Below are positions 26,990 through 35,287 of a stretch of DNA of 64,000 bases, piece after piece. A program made the position numbers and the translations under genes. The DNA lies in NCBI RefSeq assembly GCF_003253565.1, contig NZ_QKUF01000011.1, positions 62,001 through 126,000 on the forward strand. Direction: 5' to 3'. The notes under the pieces were generated by a model. It saw nothing but the letters and a program-made list of their open reading frames with translations. It searched no databases and was not told where the DNA came from. Source of the stretch: Thermosporothrix hazakensis (GTDB lineage Bacteria > Chloroflexota > Ktedonobacteria > Ktedonobacterales > Ktedonobacteraceae). Position 1 is the stretch's first letter; each line of letters starts with the position of its first letter.

Positions 26990-27814
26990 ATGTTGTTATG
27001 GTTAGACCGAAAGGAGTACAAGAAAATAGTGATGGACTATCAGCAGAGAACCTCTCTTCAAGATAAAGTGGCGATTGTGACGGGAGCAAGCAGCGGGATT
27101 GGGGAGGCGGTGGCAAGACTGTTATTTCAGCGTGGAGCTCGGGTTGTCCTTTTTGCCCGTCGTACTGATAAATTACAGGAGCTGGCTCAGAAAGCGGTTG
27201 CAGAAGGATATACAGAACCGCTTCTGGTGGCGGGCGATGTGCGCAATCCAGAGGAGGTTGAGGGAGCCGTGCAGAAGGCACTGGAACGGTGGGGACGGCT
27301 TGATATTGTGATCGCGAACGCCGGTTTCGGATATCGGGCACCGCTGGTGGATGGTGACATTCAGCGCTGGAAGGAGATGCTCGATACCAATGTCTACGGC
27401 TTGCTGTTGACGTTGAAGTATGGAGTGGCTCCGCTTTTGAAGCAGGGTCATGGACATGTAATTGTCACCTCTTCAATCGCGGGACGCAGCGTGAATCCCG
27501 GAGGTAGCGCCTATAGCGCGTCCAAGTATGCGGTGAATGCGATTGCCGAGGGCCTGCGCCAGGAAGTGGCTCCACAGGGGGTTCGAGTGACGAACATTGC
27601 CCCGGGTTCGGTAACAACCGGGTTCGCTACAGTAGCGGGATATAGCGATGAGGTAAGGGCAGCGCTTCAGCGGTTGCAGCCTCTGACATCGGAGGATGTG
27701 GCGAATGCGATGATCTATGCGCTTGAGCAGCCTGCCCACGTCGATGTTTCAGAGATGGTTGTATATCCTACGCGACAGGTGAATCAGGGAGCAGTTACGG
27801 TCAATCAGCAATGA
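26990..27814 (+). CDS. SDR family NAD(P)-dependent oxidoreductase
   Basis: Classical SDR of 260-274 residues. TGASSGIGE is the cofactor loop, NAGFGYRAPL contains the NAG motif, TSSIAGRSVNPGGSAYSASKYAVNA gives the Ser-Tyr-Lys triad, and ARRTDK after strand 2 favours NADPH. Two starts are possible: 26990 with a weak AGGA site, or 27032, where AAAGGAG lies 15 bases upstream. It resembles YdfG/serine-dehydrogenase-type enzymes. The substrate is unknown, and it stands alone between convergent or unrelated genes. Confidence 0.88.
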   Translation: MLLWLDRKEYKKIVMDYQQRTSLQDKVAIVTGASSGIGEAVARLLFQRGARVVLFARRTDKLQELAQKAVAEGYTEPLLVAGDVRNPEEVEGAVQKALERWGRLDIVIANAGFGYRAPLVDGDIQRWKEMLDTNVYGLLLTLKYGVAPLLKQGHGHVIVTSSIAGRSVNPGGSAYSASKYAVNAIAEGLRQEVAPQGVRVTNIAPGSVTTGFATVAGYSDEVRAALQRLQPLTSEDVANAMIYALEQPAHVDVSEMVVYPTRQVNQGAVTVNQQ

Positions 27815-27823
27815 GCGTGACAC

Positions 27824-27857
27824 TGGCGATTCCTTTCTGATGCGAAAGGAGTCGCCA
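27824..27857. terminator. Strong hairpin between convergent genes
   Basis: Arms 27824-27837 and 27844-27857 pair over 14 positions with a single G-U pair and a 6-base loop (TGGCGAT... with ...TCGCCA). Flanks are AT-rich but without a clean T-run. It lies between the SDR and GNAT stops. Confidence 0.65.
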
Positions 27858-27876
27858 AAATTTCTTCAAATAGTCG

Positions 27877-28353
27877 TCAGGCCTCTCGCTTGAATATCAA
27901 CTCCTCTATTATCTCCTGGCGTTCGTTCGCGTAGCTTCTCTCGCTGCCTTGCATGGTGAAGCCACATTTCTCCAGGACACGACGCGATCTGATATTATCG
28001 GCTGCGACCATCGCGTAGAGCGGACGCACGCTAACGATATCGAGTAAGAGTGTAAGCGTCTGTGTGGCGATCCCTCTCCCCCAGTACTGCCGGCCAATCC
28101 AGTAACCAACCACTGGATCGCCCATAAGCTCGAATTGTAGGATGTGCCCTGCAACCTCTCCATTGGCAAGGATTGTTTTTTTAATCGAGTCAGCATTACG
28201 AATCATTGTCCAGTGACGAGAGAATGCATCCCAGTCGGTTCGATTTTTAGGCGTGAATGCAGCCATGTATGCGGCCTCAGAATCTTGCTGATGCGTGAAG
28301 AAGATGGGGAGATCGCTTTCTATAACTTCTCGAAGTGTTACAGTATCAGTCAT
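27877..28353 (-). CDS. GNAT family N-acetyltransferase
   Basis: About 158 residues of the RimJ/RimL-like Acetyltransf_3 type. The acetyl-CoA pyrophosphate loop is in QYWGRGIATQTLTLLL and the downstream ADNIRSRRVLEKCGF is the usual motif B. GYWIGRQYWG marks the central strand. CAGGAGA precedes the ATG. Members acetylate ribosomal proteins, amino acids or antibiotics; no context decides among these. Confidence 0.88.
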   Translation of the reverse strand: MTDTVTLREVIESDLPIFFTHQQDSEAAYMAAFTPKNRTDWDAFSRHWTMIRNADSIKKTILANGEVAGHILQFELMGDPVVGYWIGRQYWGRGIATQTLTLLLDIVSVRPLYAMVAADNIRSRRVLEKCGFTMQGSERSYANERQEIIEELIFKREA

Positions 28354-28638
28354 TATATCTCCTGTGAACGGGCTTCTGTACGCCCTTGACGAATCTATTT
28401 ACAGTATACCACATTATTCTGAATAAAGAGAGTGTTTTCTGTTTCATAGCTTGTTTTATTTTATTATATATGCTATATCTATGAAGGTAGTTTTTGGGGA
28501 GGAAAAACATCTATCTGTACATTTCATCCTTGTACTGTATATGCTATCAAGAAAGCCAGGGAAGGCTTGATAGACGTTGGTTTCACGATATGGCGCAATC
28601 CTGTTCGATGTATTCGGTGCGCTGATTTCTCTATCATC

Positions 28639-28655
28639 CTATGCTTTAAGCATAG
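28639..28655. repeat. Perfect 17-bp palindrome
   Basis: CTATGCTT-T-AAGCATAG, fully symmetric around one base, lies in the 360-base gap 28354-28713 that is otherwise without a gene. It sits about 60 bases upstream of the metallophosphoesterase start, with TATAGT at about 28691-28696. It looks like an operator, or a short hairpin. Confidence 0.45.
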
Positions 28656-28713
28656 AAAAAGGCTTTTCCGTGCCTGCTCTTCTTTGGTATAGTGATACTC
28701 AAAAAGAGGAAAA

Positions 28714-29454
28714 ATGATGCAAATCGCAGCTCTCTATGATATTCATGGCAATCTGCCTGCATTAGAAGCCGTGCTGGACGAGTTCAAGACGGTACGCCCT
28801 GACGTCATTGTGGTTGGTGGAGATGTCGTTTCTGGACCGCAGCCGCTCGCAGTGCTGGAACGGCTCTTGTCGCTTGGGGAGCGGGTTCGCTTCCTGCGGG
28901 GGAATGGCGATCGCGAGGTTGTGACCGCTTTTGATGGCTTGCCGCTGCCTGCCAACCTGTCAGAGAAGGGGCAGGAGGTGACGCGCTGGGTCGCTGACCA
29001 GCTCAACCATGAGCAGCGCGATCTGCTTGCGAGCTGGCCTGAAACGCTTCGCCTTGATGAGATCCTGTTCTGCCATGCGACTCCTCGGAGTGACCTCGAG
29101 ATTTTTACCCCTCGGACGGCATCGGAGCGGCTGGCAGCGCTGTTTGCAGAGGTGGATGCGCAACAGGTGATCTGTGGGCATACACATATGCAGTTTGAGC
29201 TTCGGACCGGCAATATCCAGATTCTCAATGCAGGCAGTGTCGGAATGCCGTTTATGGATCAGCCCGGGGCGTACTGGTTGCTGCTTGGTCCCGACGGTTA
29301 TGAATTTCGGCGGACGGAATATGATGTTGAAGCGGCGGCGCAAAAAATACGCAAAAGTGGCTACCCACAGGCGGAAGAGTTCTCGGAACGCAATGTGCTT
29401 CATCCGCCCTCTGTAGCTGCTGCAACCGATATGCTGGAACGCATGGCAGGCTAA
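28714..29454 (+). CDS. Metallophosphoesterase (YfcE/MJ0936-like)
   Basis: Calcineurin-like phosphoesterase of 246 residues. Dinuclear metal motifs: YDIHGN at residues 8-13, GGDVV, GNGDRE, and near the C terminus GHTHMQFE. The compact size fits bacterial phosphodiesterases of unknown natural substrate. A second ATG follows the first immediately (MMQIAALYD), so either may start; AGAGGAAAA is upstream. Confidence 0.9.
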   Translation: MMQIAALYDIHGNLPALEAVLDEFKTVRPDVIVVGGDVVSGPQPLAVLERLLSLGERVRFLRGNGDREVVTAFDGLPLPANLSEKGQEVTRWVADQLNHEQRDLLASWPETLRLDEILFCHATPRSDLEIFTPRTASERLAALFAEVDAQQVICGHTHMQFELRTGNIQILNAGSVGMPFMDQPGAYWLLLGPDGYEFRRTEYDVEAAAQKIRKSGYPQAEEFSERNVLHPPSVAAATDMLERMAG

Positions 29455-29466
29455 AATGACGGTTGA

Positions 29467-29520
29467 CCGAACGAGTTACCACTTTTGAGGAGGATGACTC
29501 GTTCGGCATTATTCTTTTTG
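29467..29520 (+). terminator. Rho-independent terminator
   Basis: CCGAACGAGT (29467-29476) pairs perfectly with ACTCGTTCGG (29497-29506), followed by CATTATTCTTTTT. It ends the phosphoesterase transcript. Confidence 0.8.
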
Positions 29521-29644
29521 GGAGGAAATAGAGGGAATATCGAGTGCAGGAAAGCGAAATAAACCCATTGCTATTTTGCGGGATTCGTATAATAGAAGTA
29601 GAAAGTATATTCTACCTCGCTAATGTAATTGAGAAGAGGAACAT

Positions 29645-30451
29645 ATGGAACCGATAGCGCGTTCTCGTAGGGTTGGCAGGTTGCTGTTTCTGGCATCTCT
29701 GGGGTCTATTTTCTCATTTTTCCTTTCCTATGTGATATTCTATATCGTAATTCCTTTTGATTTGTCGAGAAACCTGCCGCTCATTCTATTACTAGCAGTG
29801 CCCTATCTCTTTGATCTTGTTTGTCGTATTACAGTTATTGTGTTATTCCCATTTTTCTATGCTTTACATGCGCATTCAAGTGAAACGCTGAAAAAGTGGG
29901 ATAAAGTGGGTTTCTTCCTTCTGTATAGCTCACTTATCTTATCGCTTGGATCGACCTTCTTTGTCTCATTTGGGCTTGCCTTTCTGAACTGGTTGGCGGT
30001 CCCGTGGGGTGTTATGCGCTTCCTGCTGATCTTCATCGCGGAGCCGTTTGACGTGCTGATACCGCTCGCGATGGGACTTGGCACATTCTGGCTTGCTTTA
30101 TGTATTCGGCGGATGCGGGTTATTCGCTATGCTCGAACGATTGCATGGAGTTTCTGGGTGGTCGGAGGGATCGCGCTGTTTTCCTGCGTGCTTTCTCTGT
30201 TCAATGATCTTGCGCGGCAGGTCATGCCCAAAAACAGTGTTCTTGCCCCACTCATAGAATTGCTGAATAACCCGCAGATCAGTGCGGGCATTGCGACCAC
30301 CCAGACGTTTCTTTTTCAGATCGCTCCCTACCCGCTGCTCTGTGCGCTGGCCTTCAGCGGCTATGCCCTGTTGCGTACCGTAGAGCAGCCAAAGGACGAG
30401 CCGATGCTGATCCAGCAGGAGACCTCTCAGAGCTTCAGGGTTGATAAATGA
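29645..30451 (+). CDS. Hypothetical integral membrane protein
   Basis: I do not recognise the family. The 268 residues contain about six or seven hydrophobic segments (for example LLFLASLGSIFSFFLSYVIF, LILLLAVPYLFDLVC, VGFFLLYSSLILSLG, ALCIRRM...TIAWSFWVVGGIALFSC) joined by short polar loops, and a soluble C-terminal tail of about 20 residues. No enzyme or transporter motif is visible. AGAGGA precedes the ATG. It stands alone between a terminator and the merR gene. Confidence 0.7.
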   Translation: MEPIARSRRVGRLLFLASLGSIFSFFLSYVIFYIVIPFDLSRNLPLILLLAVPYLFDLVCRITVIVLFPFFYALHAHSSETLKKWDKVGFFLLYSSLILSLGSTFFVSFGLAFLNWLAVPWGVMRFLLIFIAEPFDVLIPLAMGLGTFWLALCIRRMRVIRYARTIAWSFWVVGGIALFSCVLSLFNDLARQVMPKNSVLAPLIELLNNPQISAGIATTQTFLFQIAPYPLLCALAFSGYALLRTVEQPKDEPMLIQQETSQSFRVDK

Positions 30452-30737
30452 CTGAAATGGGTTGCGTATAGGGGAAGCTTCCCTGCTCACATAATTGAAT
30501 ATGGTGTGTTTGTTCCTTTCGGGCTTTCATATCCCTGGTAAAATACAGGGCCTTTCTGGTTGTAAAATAGACAAAAATGAGTATAGCAGAATAGAGGTGT
30601 TAAGGGAACTGCCTTGTTGTTTGGCATTGCGTGTGAAGGAGCACAAGATATAGTTGCGTTTTCCTGTTTTGAAGCTGATGAAGCCAATGGTGGCGTTGAT
30701 ATGATAAGATGAGTTTAGAGGGAACCCGGGAAAGGGC

Positions 30738-30769
30738 TTGACTCTCACATGACTGTCAGGGTGTAAGAT
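30738..30769 (+). promoter_or_regulatory. MerR-type promoter with long spacer
   Basis: TTGACT (30738-30743) and TAAGAT (30764-30769) are 20 bases apart, the over-long spacing typical of MerR-controlled promoters. The spacer contains TGACTGTCA (30750-30758), a perfect 9-bp palindrome. Autoregulation by the merR gene at 30794 is likely. The remainder of 30452-30793 holds no gene that I can support. Confidence 0.6.
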
Positions 30770-30793
30770 CTGCGCAGAAAGAGGAACAACGCA

Positions 30794-31168
30794 ATGCATA
30801 TCGGAGAGCTGGCTAAAAAGACGGGCGCGAGCATTCGTTCCCTTCGTTATTATGATCAGATGGGGGTATTACGGGCAACGCGTCAGGAAAATGGGTACCG
30901 TTCTTATGAACCGGAAGCAATCGAGCAGGTCAGGAAGATCCGCTCGCTGCTTGCTCTGGGCTTTACGCTGGATGATATTCAATTGCTTGCTCCCTGTTTT
31001 ACGCAACACGTGGAAACAAGCACTCCGCCTCATGACACCGAGCTTGCTCAATTTTACCAGAAAATCGAAGAGATTGACCAGCATATCAAGACTCTTCAGG
31101 ATCTACGGACAAATATCGAGCGCTATCTTGAGGCTGTGTCAGCCGCAGGTGGTACCCATGACGATTGA
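30794..31168 (+). CDS. MerR family transcriptional regulator
   Basis: Regulator of 124 residues. The N-terminal winged helix is clear: HIGELAKKTGASIRSLRYYDQMGVL, then RTENGYRSY-like wing residues (RQENGYRSYEPEAIEQVRKI), followed by a long dimer helix in the C-terminal half. No cysteine cluster for metal binding is evident; the single Cys in LLAPCFTQHVE is insufficient, so a metal sensor is unlikely. The downstream gene in the same direction is an alpha/beta hydrolase, 370 bases away. Confidence 0.9.
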   Translation: MHIGELAKKTGASIRSLRYYDQMGVLRATRQENGYRSYEPEAIEQVRKIRSLLALGFTLDDIQLLAPCFTQHVETSTPPHDTELAQFYQKIEEIDQHIKTLQDLRTNIERYLEAVSAAGGTHDD

Positions 31169-31536
31169 TGAACATGCATATGTGATTGTGTCAATCAAGC
31201 GCTCTCTTGCGTTGATATCAGTTGGCCAGCATTGCGTGGGCTTCTGAGCCTGTCTCATTCGTTCGTATGTTGCAGGCGTCGAAGGCAAGCGTTGCCGGGT
31301 AGAAGCACAACAGGCTCGCTTCCTGTTTCAGTTGGCGGCTTCGATGCTTGTTGGTGGCACACACAGGCAGACAACCGATCGCAGAACTGTGCGCTTTTGC
31401 ACCTGGTGAGATAGGTGGAAGTTCCTTGTGCTTCTGACTTTGAAGCAGTCGGGGAATACTCCTTATGGTGTTGCCTGTGGATATTGGCATGCTTAGAAAT
31501 ACTGATAGGTAGAAAAGTGTATAAGGAGAAAGGGCT
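31169..31536. other. Intergenic stretch, nothing recognised
   Basis: 368 bases between merR and the hydrolase gene. Short open frames here lack ribosome-binding sites and family resemblance. I see no clear promoter, terminator or repeat. Confidence 0.5.
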
Positions 31537-32385
31537 ATGGAAAGGCAAGGTACGCTTTCTGTAGGCGGTTTCACGCTCACATATCGGATTGAAGGGGAAG
31601 GAACGCCGCTCCTGGTGGTTGGTAGTGCGCTCTACTATTCGCGTCTTTTTGCGCCTGCACTACGAAAAAAAGTGCAATTGATTTTTATCGATCATCGCGG
31701 CTTCGGAGTCGCTCCCGCTTCTTATGGGCCGGAAGATTACCGTTTTGAGCGCGTTGTTGATGATATTGAGGAAGCAAGACAGCAGCTCGGCCTGGGCGAT
31801 GTCGTGATTGTGGGGCATTCCGGGCACGCCTTTTTAGCGCTGGAATATGCTCAAAAGTACCCTGAAGCGGCGCGTAGAGTCGTCTTACTCAATTCGGCTC
31901 CGACGAATAGTCCGGCGCGACAGGAACAGAGTGTTGCCTATTTCGTTGAGACTGCCGAGCCAGAGCGAAAGGAGCGCTTTGAGCGTGATTTCGCCCTCTT
32001 CCAGCGCGACGTGCAACGTGACCCGGAGCATCGCTTTGTGCATCTGCTGATTCGGACGAGAGCTCAGGCATTCTATGACTATCACTTTGATACGGCTCCG
32101 CTGTGGGAGGGCGTTCATCCAAATATGCCGATCATCGATTATTTGTGGGGAAATGCCTTTGCCTCAATTGATATGAAGCAGCATCTGCTGCACTTTGATC
32201 GACCGGTGTTGCTCTGCCTGGGACGTTATGATTACCTGATCGGGCCTGTAGCGCTCTGGGACGGGATCGAGGCTGCCAACAAGCACGTGAGGAAGGTCAT
32301 CTTTGAGCGGAGCGGGCATAACCCGATGTATGAGGAGCCCGACCGTTTTGAGCAAACGCTGCTTGATTGGCTCCACTCTTCCTGA
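31537..32385 (+). CDS. Alpha/beta hydrolase
   Basis: 282 residues. The nucleophile elbow is VGHSGHAFLA (Ser in GHSGH), the oxyanion region is in VGSALYYSRLF, the acid is in LCLGRYDYLIGP and the catalytic histidine in RSGHNPMYEEP. IDHRGFGVAP is the usual strand 4 motif. It resembles proline iminopeptidase-like or general esterase members with a helical cap. AAGGAGA precedes the ATG. Substrate unknown. Confidence 0.88.
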   Translation: MERQGTLSVGGFTLTYRIEGEGTPLLVVGSALYYSRLFAPALRKKVQLIFIDHRGFGVAPASYGPEDYRFERVVDDIEEARQQLGLGDVVIVGHSGHAFLALEYAQKYPEAARRVVLLNSAPTNSPARQEQSVAYFVETAEPERKERFERDFALFQRDVQRDPEHRFVHLLIRTRAQAFYDYHFDTAPLWEGVHPNMPIIDYLWGNAFASIDMKQHLLHFDRPVLLCLGRYDYLIGPVALWDGIEAANKHVRKVIFERSGHNPMYEEPDRFEQTLLDWLHSS

Positions 32386-32503
32386 AACAAACGGCGGTGA
32401 GCGCTTGCTGTCATCATCTGTGCCGCCGGTTCGTGTAGAGGATGTAGACTACCTGGAAGCGTTGTTTGATGCGCGTTTGCTCAGAAGAAAAGAGGAAAAA
32501 GGT

Positions 32504-32797
32504 ATGTCAGGAAAAAAGAAAAATGAGGGACGAAACCGGCGCACGATGGAGGAGATTCGTCGCTTGAGCGATATGACGAATATATCGGAAACGAATGATG
32601 CTGGTGATGCAGTCAGCGAAGAGACACTGCGCGATGCCAGCGGCAAACTGACCGGTGGCGGTGTTGACACACCGACGCGGGTTGAAGAAGCGACGGAAGA
32701 GGAGATCAGAAGGCGTAAACCAATCAATCAGGGAACCAATGCCTATAGCGGCGGCGGGGCTGATAATGGAACCGATCTCGGGGTTGCGCAACCCTGA
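32504..32797 (+). CDS. Small charged hypothetical protein (97 aa)
   Basis: Very hydrophilic product: a basic start (MSGKKKNEGRNRRTMEEIRR), an acidic middle (DAGDAVSEETLRDA, VEEATEEEIRRRKP) and a Gly/Asn-rich end (NAYSGGGADNGTDLG). It is probably disordered, with no domain that I recognise. The ATG at 32504 follows AGGAAAAAGG; the frame is open further upstream into the hydrolase gene but without a better start. A terminator follows at 32878. Confidence 0.6.
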   Translation: MSGKKKNEGRNRRTMEEIRRLSDMTNISETNDAGDAVSEETLRDASGKLTGGGVDTPTRVEEATEEEIRRRKPINQGTNAYSGGGADNGTDLGVAQP

Positions 32798-32877
32798 AAA
32801 TGTCCCTTCGTGCATGATCTTATCCCGGTCATGAACGGAGTATGCCACTGTGTTTCATTGTGCTATGTCTGACCGTG

Positions 32878-32910
32878 AAAGAGCGCCATTTCAGCAGAAG
32901 CGCTCTTTTG
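32878..32910 (+). terminator. Rho-independent terminator
   Basis: AAAGAGCGC (32878-32886) pairs with GCGCTCTTT (32900-32908) and is followed by T and GTGG. It separates the small protein gene from the kinase gene. Confidence 0.75.
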
Positions 32911-33064
32911 TGGTCTATTTCACTGTCCAAAACCTGCCTCTGGTTGTACAATGAAATCGGAAGCTTTGTGTGTTGCTTCCCTTCACGATCCTCGGCATGA
33001 GAAAAGCGTGCTGGCGGTGAAAATGGTACCCCCATTCTTGGTATGGAAGGAAACCATCAGGTGT

Positions 33065-34771
33065 ATGGCAGAGGCAAAAAAGACAATAATTGATAATTAC
33101 TATCTCTTGCAGCCTCTGGGGAAGGGCGCTTTCGGAGAGGTATTTCTTGCCGAAAAGATCCCCGGGAGAAAGCGCTATGCGGTGAAGATCCTGAACTCGC
33201 AGACCGGGAAAGAGAGCCTCCGGGGCTTTCTGAACGAAGCTCGCACTTCGCGACTGGAACATCCGCATATTGTGCGCATCAGGGATTTTGGCATTGATGG
33301 CGAGACGCCGTTTATTGTCATGGACTATATCGAAGGGGGCACGCTGCGTCAGTTGCACCCGCATCGGGAGCCGCTTCCGCTCAAGACGGTGCTCTCGTAT
33401 GTTCGGCAAATCGGTTCAGCGCTGCAATACGCGCATAATGAGGGGCTGGTACATCGAGATGTCAAGCCGGAGAACCTGCTTGTCGGCTCGGATGGCAAGA
33501 TTCTCCTGAGTGATTTCGGGATTGTCACCACGTCGCTGAGCTGGAATCCGGCGGCGGCTCCCGGGATCGCCGGGACCGCGGTGTATATGGCGCCCGAGCA
33601 GATTCAGGGGCAGCCGGTGCGCGCAAGCGATCAATATGCACTGGCGGCTATTGTATATGAGTGGCTGGTTGGTGTCCCACCGTTTCGGGGGAATTGGACA
33701 GAAATCATGGCGCAGCATCTCAAAGCCGAGCCGCCCTCAATTGTTGAGCAAAACCCCGACGTGCCGGAGGCGGTCGAGAAAGTGGTGCTCAAGGCGCTTG
33801 AGAAGAATCCCGGGATGCGTTTTGCCAGTGTGAGCGATTTCGTTGAGGCTTTCGAGCAGGCGTGCAGGCCTCCTGTCGGGACGACACTGCTTGAGCTAGA
33901 TGGGCAGGCTGATCTGATGACATCGCTTGCATGGTCACCTGATGGCACACAACTTTTGCTGGCAAGCCGCGAGAACGCCTTGCATCGTTGGGATGCAGAG
34001 ACCGGGCAAGATCTGGGGTGCAGGCGCGGTGCTTTGCTTGAGGCAACCGCGATTGCCTGTTCGCCTGATGGGACTCTGGTGGCTGTTGCAGGCCGCGATC
34101 GCCGTATTCAGATCTGGGAGGTTGAACGAGAGAAGACGTTGACTATCTGCCGGGGACATGTAGATGAGGTACTCGCGCTAGCGTGGTCGCCTGATGGGCG
34201 CTATCTGGCCTCGGGAGGCAGTGACAGGACTATTCAACTCTGGTTGGCGCAGAGCGGCAAAAATCTGACAGCCTCTATCGGGCATGTAGATGAGGTGCTC
34301 GCGCTAGCGTGGTCGCCTGATGGCCTGTATCTGGCCTCGGCGAGCTACGATACGCGGGTGCATGTGTATGAGGCGCTGACGGGCAAGAAGCTGATGAGCT
34401 ATCGCTGTGAGGCCGGGGTCTATGCGCTAGCGTGGTCGCCTGATAGCACGTATCTGGCTGCTGCAAGCTATGATACAACGGTGCGCGTCTACAATATCAA
34501 GAGCGGGCAAGAGGTGCAGTGCTATCAGCAGCATACTGCCGGTGTATTTGCGGTCTGCTGGTCGCCTGATGGTGGGTTGATTGCTTCGGGAGACGACGAC
34601 GCACAGATTCATGTCTGGCAGGCCATCAGCGGGAAGCAGGTATATGTCTATTGCGGCCATACAGGCGGTATCAGGGCTCTTGCCTGGGCACCTGCTACCG
34701 CGTGCATTGCCTCGGGTGGCCTGGAGCGGAAGGTGCTGCTCTGGCAGGCTCCCGACTCCTGGACCACATAA
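33065..34771 (+). CDS. Ser/Thr protein kinase with C-terminal WD40 propeller
   Basis: Cytosolic Hanks-type kinase of about 568 residues. The glycine loop GKGAFGEVFLAE (19-30), Lys41 (AVKIL), HRDVKPENLL with Asp132, DFG at 150-152 and APE at 176-178 are all intact, so it should be active. From about residue 290 to the end there are about six or seven WD40 blades with the pattern LAWSPDG...LASGG...IQLW. No membrane helix is present. AGG lies close to the ATG at 33065; the frame is open upstream to 32951. It converges on the chaperone/TPR operon. Confidence 0.92.
   Translation: MAEAKKTIIDNYYLLQPLGKGAFGEVFLAEKIPGRKRYAVKILNSQTGKESLRGFLNEARTSRLEHPHIVRIRDFGIDGETPFIVMDYIEGGTLRQLHPHREPLPLKTVLSYVRQIGSALQYAHNEGLVHRDVKPENLLVGSDGKILLSDFGIVTTSLSWNPAAAPGIAGTAVYMAPEQIQGQPVRASDQYALAAIVYEWLVGVPPFRGNWTEIMAQHLKAEPPSIVEQNPDVPEAVEKVVLKALEKNPGMRFASVSDFVEAFEQACRPPVGTTLLELDGQADLMTSLAWSPDGTQLLLASRENALHRWDAETGQDLGCRRGALLEATAIACSPDGTLVAVAGRDRRIQIWEVEREKTLTICRGHVDEVLALAWSPDGRYLASGGSDRTIQLWLAQSGKNLTASIGHVDEVLALAWSPDGLYLASASYDTRVHVYEALTGKKLMSYRCEAGVYALAWSPDSTYLAAASYDTTVRVYNIKSGQEVQCYQQHTAGVFAVCWSPDGGLIASGDDDAQIHVWQAISGKQVYVYCGHTGGIRALAWAPATACIASGGLERKVLLWQAPDSWTT
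34157..34323 (+). repeat. Near-identical WD40 blade repeat in DNA
   Basis: The 41-base segments 34157-34197 and 34283-34323 are identical except for one base and lie 126 bases (42 codons) apart, both coding HVDEVLALAWSPDG. A third partial copy (GCTAGCGTGGTCGCCTGAT) is near 34425-34443. It indicates recent blade duplication or conversion. Confidence 0.85.
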
Positions 34772-34772
34772 G

Positions 34773-34812
34773 CTTGACACTCCTCCCGGCTCAAGCCGTG
34801 GGACTTCTGGCG
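34773..34812. mobile_element. Possible IS200/IS605-type end remnant
   Basis: The sequence starting TTGACACTCCTCCCGGCTCA, then AAGCCGTGGGACTTCTGG, resembles from memory the conserved subterminal hairpin segment found at ends of IS200/IS605 elements in many genomes. An imperfect stem forms over 34784-34803 (TCCC/GGGA and GGC/GCC). There is no tnpA or tnpB gene nearby, so at most this is a solo end or a degenerate miniature element lodged between two convergent genes. Confidence 0.35.
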
Positions 34813-34828
34813 CTTGCTGGTAAGCGTT

Positions 34829-35287
34829 TTATTTCTTCTTGCGCTTCTTCTTGACGATCACAACTCTTGTACCCTTGCCGCTCTGCGCTGGCATCGACTC
34901 AGGAAGCACGTTCATGAGATGTGGCCCCTTCTGCCAGGAGGTGGTGAGCGCCAGACCTTGATTGGCGATACTATCAGAAGGCGCCTGTTCGTGCACCTTT
35001 TGCCAGTGCTCGGTTGCACTGATCAGGTCATTGAGCATCAGGCAGGTCATCGCAAGCGCGTTCCGTGCCTCTCGGTCATGCGGGTACCAGTAGACGAGAG
35101 CGGCAAAACATTCACGCGCCTGCTCCAGTTGATGCTGCTGGACGAGGTCCAGTCCTCTGTTAAAGAGCCGGGCCGCGTAATCAAGGGTCTGCGCGTATGC
35201 TTTTAGCGGGAGACCACAGCGTGCGCATATATCGGCTGTGGGGAGGTTTTCCGCTCGACAACTCGGCTCGGGGCAGAAGAGCTTCAT
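34829..35287 (-). CDS. Zinc-ribbon/TPR protein of the chaperone operon
   Basis: 152 residues. The N terminus is a four-cysteine zinc ribbon, FCPEPSCRAEN...ICARCGLPL (Cys5, Cys10, Cys21, Cys24), followed by two or three helical hairpins of TPR type (LFNRGLDLVQQHQLEQARECFAALV, NALAMTCLMLNDLISATEHWQKV) and a strongly basic tail ending VVIVKKKRKKK. Its start overlaps the Hsp70 stop in ATGA, so it is translated with Hsp70. It may be an adaptor that brings a client or nucleic acid to the Hsp70. Confidence 0.8.
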   Translation of the reverse strand: MKLFCPEPSCRAENLPTADICARCGLPLKAYAQTLDYAARLFNRGLDLVQQHQLEQARECFAALVYWYPHDREARNALAMTCLMLNDLISATEHWQKVHEQAPSDSIANQGLALTTSWQKGPHLMNVLPESMPAQSGKGTRVVIVKKKRKKK

